From Bombus terrestris (lineage: Eukaryota > Arthropoda > Insecta > Hymenoptera > Apidae), in assembly GCF_910591885.1 (NCBI RefSeq), contig NC_063271.1, positions 17,973,001 through 18,037,000 of the forward strand: a DNA stretch of 64,000 nt. Direction: 5' to 3'. Below are positions 24,218-38,800 of the stretch, one piece after another. Each line of letters opens with the position of its first letter. The stretch's first letter is position 1. Made by a program: the position numbers and the translations under genes. A model generated the notes under the pieces. The model did not search any database, had not been told where the DNA came from, and was given only the letters and a program-made list of their open reading frames with translations.

Positions 24218-27200
24218 CTGAAAAATAATTTGCTGGTTAGATACAGTGGCTGCTTCTATTAAGATTTCATAATGAAATGTGTGACTTTTTAATTGCGGTT
24301 AATAATTTCAATTCTTTATACAGGTATAATACACGTATAAAAATAATTTATCGTCAATTAATTCGATTATTTGAACACACGTTCGTGTACATGAATAGAA
24401 ATAAAGAATTCTCGAAGTCAGATTCAAAAGCGGAATTTGGTGGAATTCGTTGTGACCTGAGGTAAAAAAATGAGAATGACGAAACACGTGGGGCCTTTTC
24501 TTTGTTGCACGGGAAGAAAAATGTTGAAAGTTGACTTTGGAGAAGGAACTTTGGAATTCGTCTAGGTTAGTAGAAACGCTGGACCGTACTACGAAGACCG
24601 GAAGGACCTGACCTGCAGGAGCTGGTAAGCCAAGCAGACAAAAAAAAAGAGACGAAAGAAAGGGAACCAGCTGAAATAAAAAGGGGATTCATTGTCTGAG
24701 CTTTAACTTAAGGTCTATTTTACTTCGTCTTGGTTTCTCCAATGGGATAACGGTGCCTAAGAAAGTCGAATCAAGAGTAAAATATATTACAAGTTAAAAG
24801 AGCAGGTAAAATTATTATACGCAGAATAAGAATGTATTAATATAAAAGAGAAATATTTTTGATTAAACAACTTTCTTTTGGTAACAATGTTGAATTATTT
24901 TTAACAGTATTTTTTACTGTTAAATATTTCATAAAGGTCGCGGATATGAATAATCAAATATTGATCAAACAGGTTTCAGTTCTGTATTTAAAACGTACCC
25001 AAAAGATTTTGCTGGGCTCGGTGAGTAACAAAGTAGAAATTAGCTTCGCTCTACCAAATATCCCAATGTATATGCAACTCGAAAAACTTTAGCAGTTAGT
25101 TTGCATCAGTAGCATTTAGCTCGCTTCAGAAATTCCTGAAATCGATTTAGCCTTTAAACTTTGTGGTATTTATGTTATATTAGGAAACTAACGTTAGAAC
25201 ACAGAATACAAATCCAATAACTGATAGAACTACGGTAAAAGAGATGATCTTCTATTTAAAAAATAATATTGTAAACATATTCTTGTATAATTTTTTTACA
25301 AGAACCGCTTTGAAGATTTGTTGGACATAACTTTACAGTGTTAATGAATTAATTTAATGAATTTTACTATGAATCTATTCTATAAATTTCAATTTATTCT
25401 TTGATTTGATAAACAAAACGAATGTAGGAAAGCAGAGATGGATTATTTCATAAATGAATAGAAATACATTTAGTCGCAACTTTTAGTTTAAACAACGATT
25501 CTTTCATATTTCCGTCAAGTCTTTAAAAAATTTTTAGCGGCAAAGTAAAGTATCCCAGTTGAGTTAAAGATGTTCCAAAGGGCTCAGCAAACTTAAAGGG
25601 AAAGATTCGAACGACTCCATATCTTCTCGACAGAAAGTTTTACACATAATAACACCCTTCTATTCGTACTAAATACAACAAAAGAAACATCTATACGCAA
25701 TGCGCATAACGCTTTAACGTAGTCCAACTCACTCCCTAGCATTCAACCCTCTAGGACAGACTCTAGGGAAAGCGTCTCAAAGTAAAGATACCAATTATGT
25801 ACCAATTAAAGAAGCATTTATTTGAAAATAATTGCCGGCAGTAACAGCTGCCTGTAGAAGAAGCCTCGTATTTCGAGTAAAACAACAGGCAACCGTAATA
25901 ATAGAACGGAGAAATGGTGACGTTTTGTGTTTTAGTAGAACTCACGGCCTTATGACTGGGAGAGGTTTGTTGTCAATGGTGTAATGTGCCTGGCAGTTTG
26001 GGCGGCAAATTTATGGAGGCAGTAGATCGCAGGAAGCCACAAATTTTCGCAGCTCCACGAATTGTAATTATACAATGGCTGTAACGGAAAACGTACCCAA
26101 TAGCTTGACTATTTTCTTCGTCTCATCAGGGGGGAAATAACCCCGCACCCCATACGATTTTTCGAGCGATCGATTTATAGCGCAATCCATACTAACTTTA
26201 AGTTATCAGTTGCGACATAACGAATCAAGCTCTTTCAGCAAATAGCTTGTATTTTTTGCGATCTTCATGACGAACTACCGGTGTTATTACGCCAGCAGTC
26301 AATCATTGCTTTAAAGAATTCGTATGTTTGGTTACGGGATGCTAGAAGTAAACGGCAAAGTATGATACATATATAATATATGGGAGACAGTTTTGGTTCT
26401 AGTTGTTAATTTACAGAATAGACCAGCTTCGCGTCTTTGCTTATCTTTTATGCGTAAAGTTAAAATACCTTTGTCATTTCCAGAAAAATTACGTCAAATT
26501 ATGTGTCCCTCGAAACATAATATATCAACAGTTTCAGAAATATTCGCAATTGGTTGATTTAAACGGAGCACATTGTGTATTTCGACAATCTTTCCAACAT
26601 TATATATTCAAATGGATATTAAGATGAAAAATATGACGATATCAATTCAATTATGAAGAAACTAATTGTTTGAGATACCAATTGTCTCAGACTCATTTGC
26701 ACGATTACATAACTCGCAAGCGTAACATCGTATAGTTCATCTAAATGTTCCGAGTTACGACATAGCTATTTAAGATGGTATGCAAATTCCGGTTCCGGTA
26801 CACGTGACATCAACGCGTCAGGTATTTCAAAATCAAACTTTTTTCAACCACGATGAATTCGTGTCCTATGATATCAGAGGAATCCCCCATAATAGGAAGA
26901 AGGTATATTATAATATGTATTTAGAAAGCGCGATCTGATGAGGTGTCCGTGTTCTGATTGCTGATGGTTATAAATGAGCAAACGCAGCGGTTTCGTGTAA
27001 CTAATCATAACGTATAGTTTAGCATGAATGAAGAAAAAAGCAGAAAGTTTGATTCAATTGTATGAATCAACATTTAACAACTAATACGAAGTGAATTTCG
27101 AATAGATATTGGTTATTGATAAAATGTTATAAGAGAAAAACGCATAGTAATGAATTAAAAAAAAATAAGTTGATCAGGCTTACTCGAATTAATTTTGTTT

Positions 27201-28860
27201 TATATTTGATTATGGATTTTTATATATCGATATTTTTGAATTTACGAAACAACGAAACGACACGAAATTAACTTCAAAATAAATAATCAAGATCGAGTAA
27301 TGATATTTAATGTCAAAACTTGATACAGTATACGCGTCTTTGAAAATTTGATGCCCACGATTGCATCAAATTCGAGTTTTAAAGTGGCTCACGGAGGTGA
27401 CGAAAAAGTGTGCTACGACTTTCTCCGTTCTTGACCAACGGTTTTTCGATCCATCGTGGTGCACGATAGGAGGTCAACGGATGAACTCCAATCGCTGGAT
27501 AACGAGATATCTATACCTCATATCGATACAGTTACCCGTTTTAGCACATTAAATATCCGTCAAATTTCCAGAAGCGAGTGCAGAGGTTAGTAAGTCTGAT
27601 CTTACAGGAGACTTTTTTTTTCATTTGTATATTCGTCGTTTTTTTAATAACTGCATGGAGATTTTAGAAAAAGAATGCGGAAAGGAATGCACGGAGGATC
27701 ACGTTTGTTCTTAAGTGACGTCAACGCTACATTCTCTCCTCCAATAACTCAGAAACACACTTTCTCCGGTGTTACGATGTAACGGACGAATAGAGATCCA
27801 CAATTATCGCACGAAACGCGCAATAAGTATACGTAAGTAATCACATTTCTTCCGATCCCTTGTGTTTTTTATACAGAGATCCGTGAACAAAACATAATGA
27901 TTTCGCTTGAAATCACCGATATATACGTTGGAATGATTTGTTTTTGATAGCCATTTAATTTTTAATTTACAGGTGACTTTCAATATCATGAATGGATTAG
28001 AATTCCCGATTTCGCAAGCCAAGCATGTACACATAATAGTTCTCGCAATTACGAGCGTAGAATTGTGTCATCATTTAAACAACCTTCGTTGATTGCATCA
28101 CTTTACTTTATTACAAACTGTGCAATAATTATCATACGATTCGTTATACCGTTTAAAGATACAAAAAATATGGCGTTTCGATAAATTGTATCGTTTGTTT
28201 GTGTAAATTAGTCTAATGTAAACGATACAGTCTTCCAGTTTGTATTAGGTAAACCATAGCGCTCAATCGTTATTCTAATGTTATACAATATGCAGTCGCT
28301 ATGTTTGGAGTAAATAATGGATGCTTTTACAAAGACTGCAATAAGACCTTCGATGAAAACGTCTTTAAAGAATGACTGATTCATCGTTCGGTATATATAG
28401 TAGGTCGTGTCGAAATAAGTCTACGACATACTTTACGTATAGCTTTTTCCATACCGTTGCTCGTTTAAAAAATCGCTATGTATCCGTTATAAATCCAATG
28501 TAAGAAACTGCCGATCAAATGCATCCCTACTACACCACACACAAGAGCGCGTAATTCAATTTTCTTTTTTTGTGTCCAAACCAAGCGCATGTTTATTTCG
28601 CATTTTTATCGATCACATCGAGTATAAAAATTGAATGCTTGATAGAAATTATAGACTCGCGATGCTTAAAAAGCCTTCTACTGTGTACAGTAGTTTTTGC
28701 ATTAAAAAAATATTCGTGTGTTATTCTTATTATATCCTGCACATTGTTACCTTAAATTCCGTCTTCCAGGCAAGCACACTTATCCAATATTATCAAGAAA
28801 GTCTGAGCACGTGACCGGCATGATATACGTATAAATTTTTTCGCACAATCACACACAAAT
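24218..28860. other. Non-coding stretch, probably intron of the coiled-coil gene
   Basis: AT-rich DNA with only short, uncharacteristic open frames. I found no exon with matching splice signals and no RNA gene. A slightly more GC-rich block at 25,900-26,320 could be a regulatory element, but I see no specific motif. Confidence 0.45.
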
Positions 28861-29045
28861 CAGCCAAATTTCACCTGATTTCGACATAACATTCTGTCAC
28901 TGGTCCTCGAGGCATCTGTCGTGCATTGTCGTCTCCTCGAGGATGCCGGTTACGAGCGCTCTCGAGAACAGCCGATATATGCCGAAGGTCACCGAAGCTT
29001 TCCGAACGGCAGCGCGAATGACCGAATGTTTTCGCGTACCTGACA
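28861..29045. other. GC-rich block with repeated CCTCGAGG palindromes
   Basis: Short island of higher GC within AT-rich DNA. CCTCGAGG occurs twice, 28 bp apart (near 28908 and 28936), and GGCATC/GATGCC flanks form a small stem. Could be an enhancer, promoter or noncoding exon. Nothing decides between these. Confidence 0.3.
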
Positions 29046-30540
29046 TATTGTACTTCGAATTCTGAGAGTACCTCGATTACTTTTGCGAATCATTAGAAAA
29101 TTCCTGCTTCATTTTCTTCCTTTAATTAACTGTATTGGATCGAGCATTCACGACCGATATATCAAACGAAAATACGAATAACGTAACGGAAACAGAATGT
29201 AGGCGAGACGAACTTTGGATACAAACTGGTCAGTCGGCGAGTGGACAGTTAGGTCCAAGAGGGAGTAAAGAATGGTAGGGAGAGGGTTGAAGCAGGCTCG
29301 GCTTTCGAAAACAATTTTCTTCACGATCATATGCGTATCATATAAATTTTTGTAATTTTTAGAAAACTAGAATTTATTATTATTACTATAATGAGAATTT
29401 ATTATTATAACGTATTTTTAGTTTGTTATACTTTGAATGTTTTTATTTTACTCTATCCTAGAAGTTTGAAAGTTCGTAAGTAAGTTATTGAATAAGTAGT
29501 ACATTATTCCTAATCGGTTTCTAACGATAAGCTATATTTATTTATGTAAGCTGTTATAATTGTAGATAATTAATAAAAATTCATATTTATAAAAAGTTGG
29601 TTCTTTCAAAAATATTCATATGAAATTACAATATATGTAGAATTGTAATTTTGAAAACGAAGCAAAACAGAAATTCTATAATGGTAAACAATAATTTAAC
29701 GTTTTTAGATTATAATTTAGTAAGTATTTATTTTCATTAGTACTGAAAAAATGTCTTTCTCTCTTGTGTCTATACGTACATATATAGTAGAGTCTAGTTT
29801 ATTAAGTAGACGGTTGGTAAAAATCTGAAGAATCTTGAGTTATAAGTGCAGCCCTGAGCCAGAGTCAGACGAAGAGAAGGAAGAAAGTAAGAAAAGCAGG
29901 TAAAGAGAGAGAGAAAGAGTCCTGTTCCGCATTCACGCGTGCACGAATGTTTGTGCGCACTTTTTCTATGTATAACTTGTTCGTGATCGAATGAAAACAG
30001 GTAAGACTATCTATAGACCAGATATAACATAAAAATGAATACGATATGCCCTTTTTTAGATAAATTGTGAAATTAACTTGCTCTGATATCTACATACGTC
30101 ACGGGAAGCAAAGTAACGAACAGCTGACTCGAGTAGTATTCAGGATTACGGCATATTATTGAGAGATAGTAGTAGTCTTGTTATTTAGCATTCTCGGAGT
30201 TTTGCGGTTGATTTTGCAACATTTTTAACGAATTAAATCGATTATTTTGCAAAAAAGTGTTGACAGTTTATGTAGATATAAATTTTTATTCAAAAAGATG
30301 ATAGCATTTCCACTAGGGAGATAGAAAATCCATTGTTCCATTTCTGACTAACCACATTGCCTACGATCTTCCAATGATCAATAAAAAAGAAATAAAAGAA
30401 GCATGCCACCTCTGAATCTTAATCCTTTCGTACATAAAAAAAGTATCAAGTTAGTCTATCAATTTTAACCAAGCCTTATACGTACAGAATGAGTACCATT
30501 TATAGTAAAGTTTCTCGAGTTCCCAGAACGACACCAAATA
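29046..30540. other. Non-coding stretch
   Basis: AT-rich. The only notable piece is a purine-rich segment at 29,870-29,920 (AAGAGAAGGAAGAAAG followed by AGCAG|GTAAAG), which resembles the end of a noncoding exon on the plus strand but has no partner that I can find. Confidence 0.35.
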
Positions 30541-30737
30541 TCAGCGGTGTTGGAATGTTATCGACACGAACGGTCGTTCTTGATCTTGCCCTGAATAAGA
30601 TCGTTCTCCACTACCTAGGAACGCCGATTGTCCTAGAAAACGAGATTCTACCGGTTGGCGCCTGGCCCGTGGTTGTGCAATTGCCTCCTTAACGACTTCG
30701 TCGAGACCTTCGCACAGACTTTTTGTAGAAGTTACCT
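30541..30737 (-). CDS. Doubtful minus-strand exon
   Basis: After a candidate acceptor ATCACGCAG (minus strand, ending at 30738) the frame stays open for 64 codons to TGA at 30543-30541. It reads EVTSTKSLCEGLDEVVKEAI, then a basic/glutamine-rich part (QPRARRQPVESRFLGQSAF) and GERSYSGQDQERPFVSITF. The composition resembles a real protein and the block is richer in G+C than its surroundings. The opposite strand is also open for 67 codons, so local GC alone may explain it. No upstream exon was found. It lies within the likely giant intron of the coiled-coil gene and could be an alternative exon of it. Confidence 0.22.
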
Positions 30738-33700
30738 CTGCGTGATACCTTCAATTCGCGTACATCTTAATTGCCGAGCGGAAATTGGCGACAACCATCT
30801 ACCGACCGTTTGCAGGGGATTTGACGTTTTCTGACACCTCGTGATTTAGCAACGTGTAATCATCGAGAATAACTAATAATACGGATCTCGATACGAATGT
30901 AGTCCGTTTACGGCTACTAATTCCGGAATTTATGCGAAGAATATTGCAAAGGGAAGCTTTGGTATATCGCTACTACTTTATTTTTATTATGTTAGTATGC
31001 TATTAATTTCCTTCTTGTTCCTTTTGTTGATGTAAACGGTCAAATGTATATTTAAGTAAGTATCGTTTTGTGTTAGAGAAATACAGCTACGTAAAAAAAT
31101 GGCGAAAGTTAATGGTTTTACTGTATTATTAGAATTCTTCATATATCATTTATATATTATTATTATAATATACTATTAAAATTCTTCATGAAGTTAAGAA
31201 CTATTTACTATGGTTTATGAATGAGATGAAAAGTATATTATTACATTCGTGAATATATTTTAGCATATTATCCTGTTGAGATGTTAATCATTTTTTTATG
31301 TATGTAAAGTGATTTTGTTCTTTTGTGTACTTGAAATGTGTTAGATAGTAAAACGCGTGCAAATATGTAAACACACGATTGGACTGAAACTGTTATCTCA
31401 AGAAATTGTGATCTTTATCAACATTTTATAAACAGTTTGGAGACTTTCTATAAAGTATCATTATTAATTTCATAGAGGATTAAAAAAAAGTGAGAAAGGA
31501 ATCAGATCAGTTCAAGAAATGTTTATAAACTTCGTTATATAAGTTTGATATTAAGTACCGAAAAAAGTAGGGCGACTTTTATTCCCAAAACCAATATAGT
31601 AATAACACTGCCATTAAATGTTTTTCATTTATGCGATTTATTTTTGTTATGTCTCGTGAAATTATATCGAGCATATTTTAATCACAAGCATTTAGAGTTA
31701 ATTAAAGAAAAACTCGTAGTTTATGAAATGACAATTCGATCCTGACGAAACTGTTTTATTTAACATTTGACATCAATAAGAAATACTTGAATAACATATG
31801 TATTTCATACAATTGAATCAACTCTCGAATAAACAATATGCTCATCTTAATGGAAATATTTCAATATTAAACGAGAATGTTCTTCAAGATTCTCTTTTTT
31901 TCGCGAAACTTTGCTTAGCGGAAGAAACATGAGAATCTCATGATGAGATGTAATTTTCTCGACGTAATAGGAGAGTTTCGCTGCTCGCTTTAACCTTTAA
32001 ATGTATAAAGTTGCTATATGGTAACAAACCAGTGTATATTTTTCAATCTCACAGACACACAGTGCTTATTATACAGTGTATATATGATATATATTCTTAT
32101 TGCTATTAAACAATATGGAAATGAAGGAAGTGATCTCCCGTCACTATTACTTTTCTCCGATACTTAAAAGTGTCAAAGTCAGAACGCTTTATTACCGTTG
32201 GAAAAATTATACTCTTAAGGGTTGAATGAATAAAAGCATTGAATAGCATAAAGTGTTAAACGATTGTCTCGTTCACGATCACGACTCTATTACAACGAAC
32301 GGAGAAAGAAAAGAATACGAAAGAACAAACAAACAAAAAAAGCACAATCAACGGGAATATTCGCTTTGGAAGCAGCGAACTCAATCCTGCACGATAACGT
32401 CTCATCGATTTATTAACTCGGTTACCTTAGAAACCCGGTTCGCTAGCCCTCGGTTAGGTCTGGGGGATACGGATAACCGTTATCACGATGCACGAATACA
32501 ATCGATTCTTACCGTTTGGGTATACTCCAGCCAGAGTTTCGAGTCGATCTTTTTCCTGCACGACATTCTTCCGATGATTCTCTCCTACTGCCCACCTCGT
32601 TCCTTTTTTATATATTATTTGTCCTTTTTAGCAACTTTGAGCTAAGTCTACAGGACTTTTTCATTACCTTGTACATCACTTTGTGCTTTTTTGCATCGAT
32701 CAGATCGTCTATCATTGGCCGTATTTTCGTTTAAAGAACAGTGGTCTCTTTGAATGGCATACCTCTGTCTCGTTGGAAACGAACCGATATTTTTAAGAGA
32801 GATACTTCTAAGTTGATTCATCGAATTCTCCGGGTTGCATTCTTCCTTGTTGAGGAAATATCTCTCACGGATTTCTGGTTATTGTGATCATGTTTATTTA
32901 TACGGATTGTTTGTGTTAGCTTGAATTATCGGTGGTTTACAGCGTGGTTGTTGGTTGATGAAGTAAGAAGAACAAGAAAACGTGTTTCAAATGATAGAAG
33001 CTTTTCGCGATTTTTGTAGCCGTTGGATTGCTCTACAATCAGAATTCTGATATATACATATAATTCACTGAGTTTTTATTTTTACTTTATTTTATTTTTA
33101 TTTCTCTACTTTATTTCTCTTTCTGCTTTCTTTATCCCACGTATCCGTTATATGTACATATTTCAATAGAAATTTAGCATTCCTCGGAAATGAAACAAAT
33201 ATATTCTTCCGATTCAGTTATCTCGGTACCAAAGTTGTAGCTTCAAACCGCGATGAAACATAGTCTTTCTTTAAAATGCAATTGTAAAATGCAAAACGAA
33301 TGCAATATTCGATTATTTTTCTCCGTTTTTATCGCGTTATTTAATTGACAGTTCTCTTTGACGTAGAACGCGTATCTTGTTTGGCTACGAAAATATTTTT
33401 TCCGTCTTTGCATTCGACACATGTATCCGTAACAGCTGGTTACGCTATTAGCACGCATCATGGTATACGTTTGTTCGTCAGCAAACACACGTAACTAAGC
33501 TCGATACATATATAGTTTAGGAATAAGGTTGAACGTTCGGATTGTTGACCACGCATCACAAATGTCTTGTTAAAAAAAAAGGATTAAATAAAAGAAACAG
33601 AGAAAGAAAAACGAAAGAAAGAAAATAACTTTTATAGAAATATAAAAGCTGACAAATGATGGGACAGACGAGAGATGGCGAAACAGAAATGCGACCACGT

Positions 33701-35520
33701 TGTTGTAAAAGCAACTTTGAGAGTAACGGTACTACGATTTCTTGGGAGTACATCGTCGTGACTCGACGAATCTGTAATTGACGTTATATGGCGTTAATTG
33801 GCCAGAATTAATTGACTTCAACAGGCTTGAACTCGCGTTTCGAGGAAGATATCCCATCGGTTATGTAAATCAATCTTCCTTGGAGTCGTTGCATCGTGTG
33901 TCCTTCCGTCTCGTCACCTTGTCTTTCCTTTCTCTTTTTTTTCTTTTTATTCAGTACTGTTCACTAATTCGCTAAACACTAAATAACCACCGTGAAGAAT
34001 AGTTTCTACGGTAAAAATTACTTCAATAACGCGAGATTTATCGCATAATAGTAAATTTGGCGAGAACACGGTGAGTTCGAGTGGTTCAACGATACAACAA
34101 CGATGAAATTACCATCGCGAGCACGCGTTTACCGCGCACCAACGCGACGCGATTGAACAAAGACCGCGTTCCGCGAGAAGAAACGTAGAACTAACCGCTC
34201 TCTTAAAGACTGCTCGTTATCTGGGTGTAACCTATAGGACAATGATAACGGCAACGATAACGATGAGCTGATCGTTGTAAAGATACACGCGCAACAAAAT
34301 CGAATTATGGGGCATAACATGTAAATATCATATGTACACTTTTATCCGTAAATCGTTGTACATTATCCATTTATTATTAGTAGCTTGATGATTGGAACAG
34401 CGATATAGCATTAAGGTAGGAAAAAGAGTTATTTGCTTTTAGTTTTATATTCCTATTCTGATATTTAAAATTCGGATAGTTTATCATCTTTTAATTGATT
34501 TTAATCTATAATGCTAGCTTTTAATGTTAATAAATACTATAGTAATGTTAATAAATCACTTTAGATACTATATAATTGTTCAAATATTTTACTATATTGA
34601 TGTTCCATTACGCAAGCAGTTTCTTAAATTATTTATTTACCGAACAATTTATTTTATTCGATACACGTATTAGTATAAAATTGAAATAACGGTATTAAAG
34701 CGATATTAATCAAATTTGTAAGAAGACATGTTAATTTAATATAGAAATTATAGTGTGCATACAAAGTAATAGATATAATAGCAATAATATATATTAATGC
34801 ATAAATTAACGAAAGATTGAGAGTATAACATTTATATTTCAAGAATTTTCATGCCATTTATTAATTTTTAGACTATTCTCATTCACAATTTAGTCTACAT
34901 TTCAATTTTCCAAATTTGAAATGAAAATAGAATTTTACAAATTTTATTACATTTCGAATAATCATCATTCTATAATAACGTTCTATTATATAGTATATAA
35001 TATATATAACTACTATATAACTTACTATACCGTAACTACTCAGACATTTAATTTCGGAAATTCAAGATCCAGAACAACGATAAACCTGACAAACATGTTA
35101 CTCATCATTCCAATAGAATATCATTTAGTGTTCATAACCTGTGTAAACCAACTAATCGTTCAGTTTCCGGTTTTAGGGGAAAGCCGCTACTTATTGCTAC
35201 ACGTTACGTCACCACGCGTCGAATCACGGTGTTACGTAGATTAATTGTTATCACTTAACGTTCTTATCACGATGATATACGTGTCTGACTTTTTCCGAAA
35301 TGTTACCCGTTTGAATAAGATGCGAATGAATATTGCACGTGTTTAAAAAAAATCCGGGTATATATGATAGCTGCATTATGAACGTATAAATACGTTATAA
35401 TAAAAACGTATAAAAACCAGAAACTTTTTACGTTTAGAAACGAGAAATGTATTATATTCTGTCTTCGCGCAACAAAATCTTATCTTATTTACTGGTTTAG
35501 ATTTAACTCACAAAATAATA
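30738..35520. other. Non-coding stretch
   Basis: AT-rich DNA with low-complexity T/A runs (for example 33,073-33,135, TTTATTTTTA-type). The 130-codon plus-strand frame at 32,253-32,645 starts at a GTG and has an incoherent composition, so I do not call it. A GC-richer patch lies at 34,100-34,270 without clear motifs. Confidence 0.4.
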
Positions 35521-35569
35521 ATCTCCGATTATAATCGCTATTGTTATTAAAGTCTTACGTATCCACGTG

Positions 35570-35830
35570 AAAATGCTTCACGAGTATGACGTTACGCGCA
35601 AACACTCGAGCGTGGCCGTGCCATGCGGGCACGTATGCTCGTGTTACATTTGCATACGCGAACACAACCGAGCAAAGACAGGTGTACAACAAAGGGATAC
35701 CTTTTGTGCGGGCCTTTCCGTACGTCCACGACCTTTTAAGCGATACGCCTTGTCAAGCTGGCTGCGTCAACTTTTCGCAATCGGACACGACGATATAGTT
35801 CGTGACGCTGGCAACTATTTGGTACCCAGT
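35570..35830. other. GC-rich island, possible regulatory element
   Basis: CpG-rich island of ~260 bp (CGAGCGTGGCCGTGCCATGC, CGTACGTCCACGACC) in AT-rich surroundings. Two overlapping plus-strand frames are open here, but neither looks like a protein domain. Function unknown. Confidence 0.3.
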
Positions 35831-35879
35831 TTTACTCTTTTCTACATTCTTTTTCTTTTCCAGCCATTTTTAAGCTAAT

Positions 35880-38800
35880 CATGATTTTCTATCGTAAACG
35901 GATTTCTTTAGTTTGAAGAAAACGCGAAGAAATTGATATAATTAAGTATTTTTTAAATTATTAATTTGTCATTAATTTATTTTTACTTCGGTAAAATTCA
36001 CGTATATACTGTTACTGTAAATCAGCCAAATGTCCTAATATTTCTGAGTGACAGTGTATGAGACTATATTTATAGTTACTTACATTTATAAGATCTTTTT
36101 TTACTATTTTTATTCATAAAATATATTGTCACTATTTGACAGGAAAAATCTGGGACATTCTGTATATGTAGCGTGAACGAGCCAAATGACACACCCTGTA
36201 TAACACGTCCATTTCTCAAGTAACAGGAATCTTGTTCGGTTATTTCAAAGAGAGTGCGTAATTACCCTCGGTTCTTCATTTCAACTCGTCGAGTAAGAGC
36301 TACCGGCCTGTAGCTTCCGAACCCTTTGTCGCTACTCGAAACAATACCATGCAACGCGTCGTGCGACATATGGCTAACAACGGGAAAGGAATAAAGTGGA
36401 GAATCGATACCTTGGAGAGATAACAATTTGCGTCAGAGTCAGACGTCACATTGTTCGATCGTTTTACACGATATTTGAAATTTACGGTGCTGCATTCGTG
36501 CGACGACTTATGCTGTGTCATGGAGCTCGAGGTCTGCTCTTATCCAACTGCGGTTACAATGGAATAAACATATCTTTAACAAACCAGAGAACAGTTGAAA
36601 AATTTCTGCAATACTTGCAAAGGCAAATACTCCTTCTAAATGTAAGATTTTTAATTCGAACTCCAATTAATTGTAAGAAATAATCTGTAATCCGATAAAC
36701 CAGTAATCACCCAAAAATCAGAATTATTGTATTCCTATATTATCATAAATTCAAACTCCGCTCTACAACATTGATCCTTTTATAAAGCATTTAATTAATT
36801 GGATTCTTTAGACACGAATGCATAGCAGCCAAAAAGAGAAAATACTTTAAATCGAACAAATCAAAATTTTCTTTACAAATGTTGACTTTCAATGAAGAAA
36901 GTCGATTTCAAATCCATAAACATCGGCAATGAATAAAATATGAGATTAAAAAATAACAATTTGTTTCTGTTATAGCAGTCTAGTATAGCCGTCTTATTGC
37001 ACTTTTTTCCAACAACTTTCGATCAATTAAGTATTTTACATTTTACTTGGCTTGCTAGAATTTGTCTTAGGAATTATCCGCGCAAAGCTAATACATTGGA
37101 AATCTGGATAATCTATACGAAATGTTTCTCTTTCATTCAATATAGCGTACGAATTTTTTCCTCCCAACTAATTATCGTACGAATTGTTTAGAAAATATGA
37201 TAAATTGAAATTATTCTATTTGAAGTGATTGTATATTTAATTTAGTTTTAGAACATTGGTACAGTAAACATTTGTATAGTAAACATTCGGATAATGGAGG
37301 TTCTACTGGAAAATGGAATATATATTTTTGTGGATAAGGATCGACTATGCGGAGAATATTATCGTGCTTTCTCGTTAACTTTAAGGGTGCCGATCTCGTG
37401 TTCGATATTTAAGAAACGGGTTTCGTTACAGCGTAGACACGGCTACCTGCAACATTTTCTATATTCTTCTACTTTCATTCGTTCGATACAATATGGAGCT
37501 CAAGCCTTAATAAATGAATTTAATCGACCGGAATTCACTTAATTGGATGCTGGATACACGGTAAGTTCACAGTAAGTAAAAGGAATCATTTGTTACAACA
37601 CGCGTGGTCAGCTTGTTTTATTCTCACTCTCTCGTTTAACCAGCGTAGGCTCAAAAATTCTCGGATAATTTATCACGTAAAATCGTAATACACGAGCGTG
37701 TTGTACGTGAAACGGGCACGCGTCTCTTGAACTAAATACTTGTCAATTTCTTTTTTTCTCCAGTCGATTTTTGTGACGTTATTAAAGTCGATAACTTTTC
37801 CTGGTTATATTCTGTCCACACGATTAATAATTATCTCGTTTTGTTACGCTTTCTCGGGCTCGGTTTCCTCGTTGGCAAAATCGTCGCCGCGTGCCAACAG
37901 TTTCGCTCGATACTCCCAAAGAGGAGACGTAGGATATAAACGAGGACGAGCGAGGTTTCACATCCTTGTACGAACCAAATGGCTGATTACTTTTAAAAAG
38001 GAGCAGTCATTCGGCAGCATGCCAGCATCTACCATTACCGATGCTCGTGATTTTATCGAGAACGTCTAGCACAATGTTGTACCGTGAACGATCTGGGTTA
38101 AACATACATTCCATACGTACCGCTACTTGACACTGTACTTTTCGTCAGGAAACAAGGGGAACAGGGGAGCAGTTGCCTAATAGGTATGTATGGTTCTGGC
38201 CAACCTAAATTGTATCTCACAAGTTTCTTATTATAGAATACAAACGATAGATAATGATAGAAACGTATGAAATACCTATTCTTAAGTCCAATCATATAGT
38301 AATGAACGAAAGTATTGGCACAGCCAACTTCCTTTCTAAAATCCTGTACAAATTTGTAAAAAATGTGATATTTTATTTAATTCTCTAGAAATAAAACAGC
38401 ATCTTAATTACAAATTCGAAAATAATACACATGTATAGACCGAATATTTCATAAGCGCAACGAATGGAATCATTATTTTGTATAAGTAATATTTCTCAAC
38501 TTTGTCAGGTGAAACTTAGGTATTCTAATTAACTTGAAATCATAAATACGTGTTGAACTTGGACCCGTTAATGGAAACCATGCAAATAACGATTTCTAAA
38601 TTTCAGTTCCCTTAATTATCTCTTATAATTCTTAAATAAGCAAGTAAAAGTGAAATTTAATGACAAAAATAATAATATATGTATCTGTGATGTACATCAT
38701 ACGACACGTATCGTTCAAAGCTGACGTCTTAATATGCAACGACAATTATCCACTTCAGAGCGAATTTCTATTGAAAAAGCAACAACTAGAAAGAACGTCT

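Noticed and set aside
32253..32645. 130-codon plus-strand frame.
   Set aside because: Starts with GTG, composition switches abruptly from charged to hydrophobic, and there are no transcription or splice signals.
35567..35878. Plus-strand frame with PCGHVCSCYIC, superficially RING-like.
   Set aside because: The spacing of Cys/His does not continue into a RING pattern. An overlapping frame is open too, and the region is a CpG-rich island where long frames arise by chance.
36020..36210. A decayed DNA transposon suggested by GGGACATTCTGTATATG and ACACCCTGTATAA.
   Set aside because: I could not pair terminal repeats, find a target duplication or any transposase remains.
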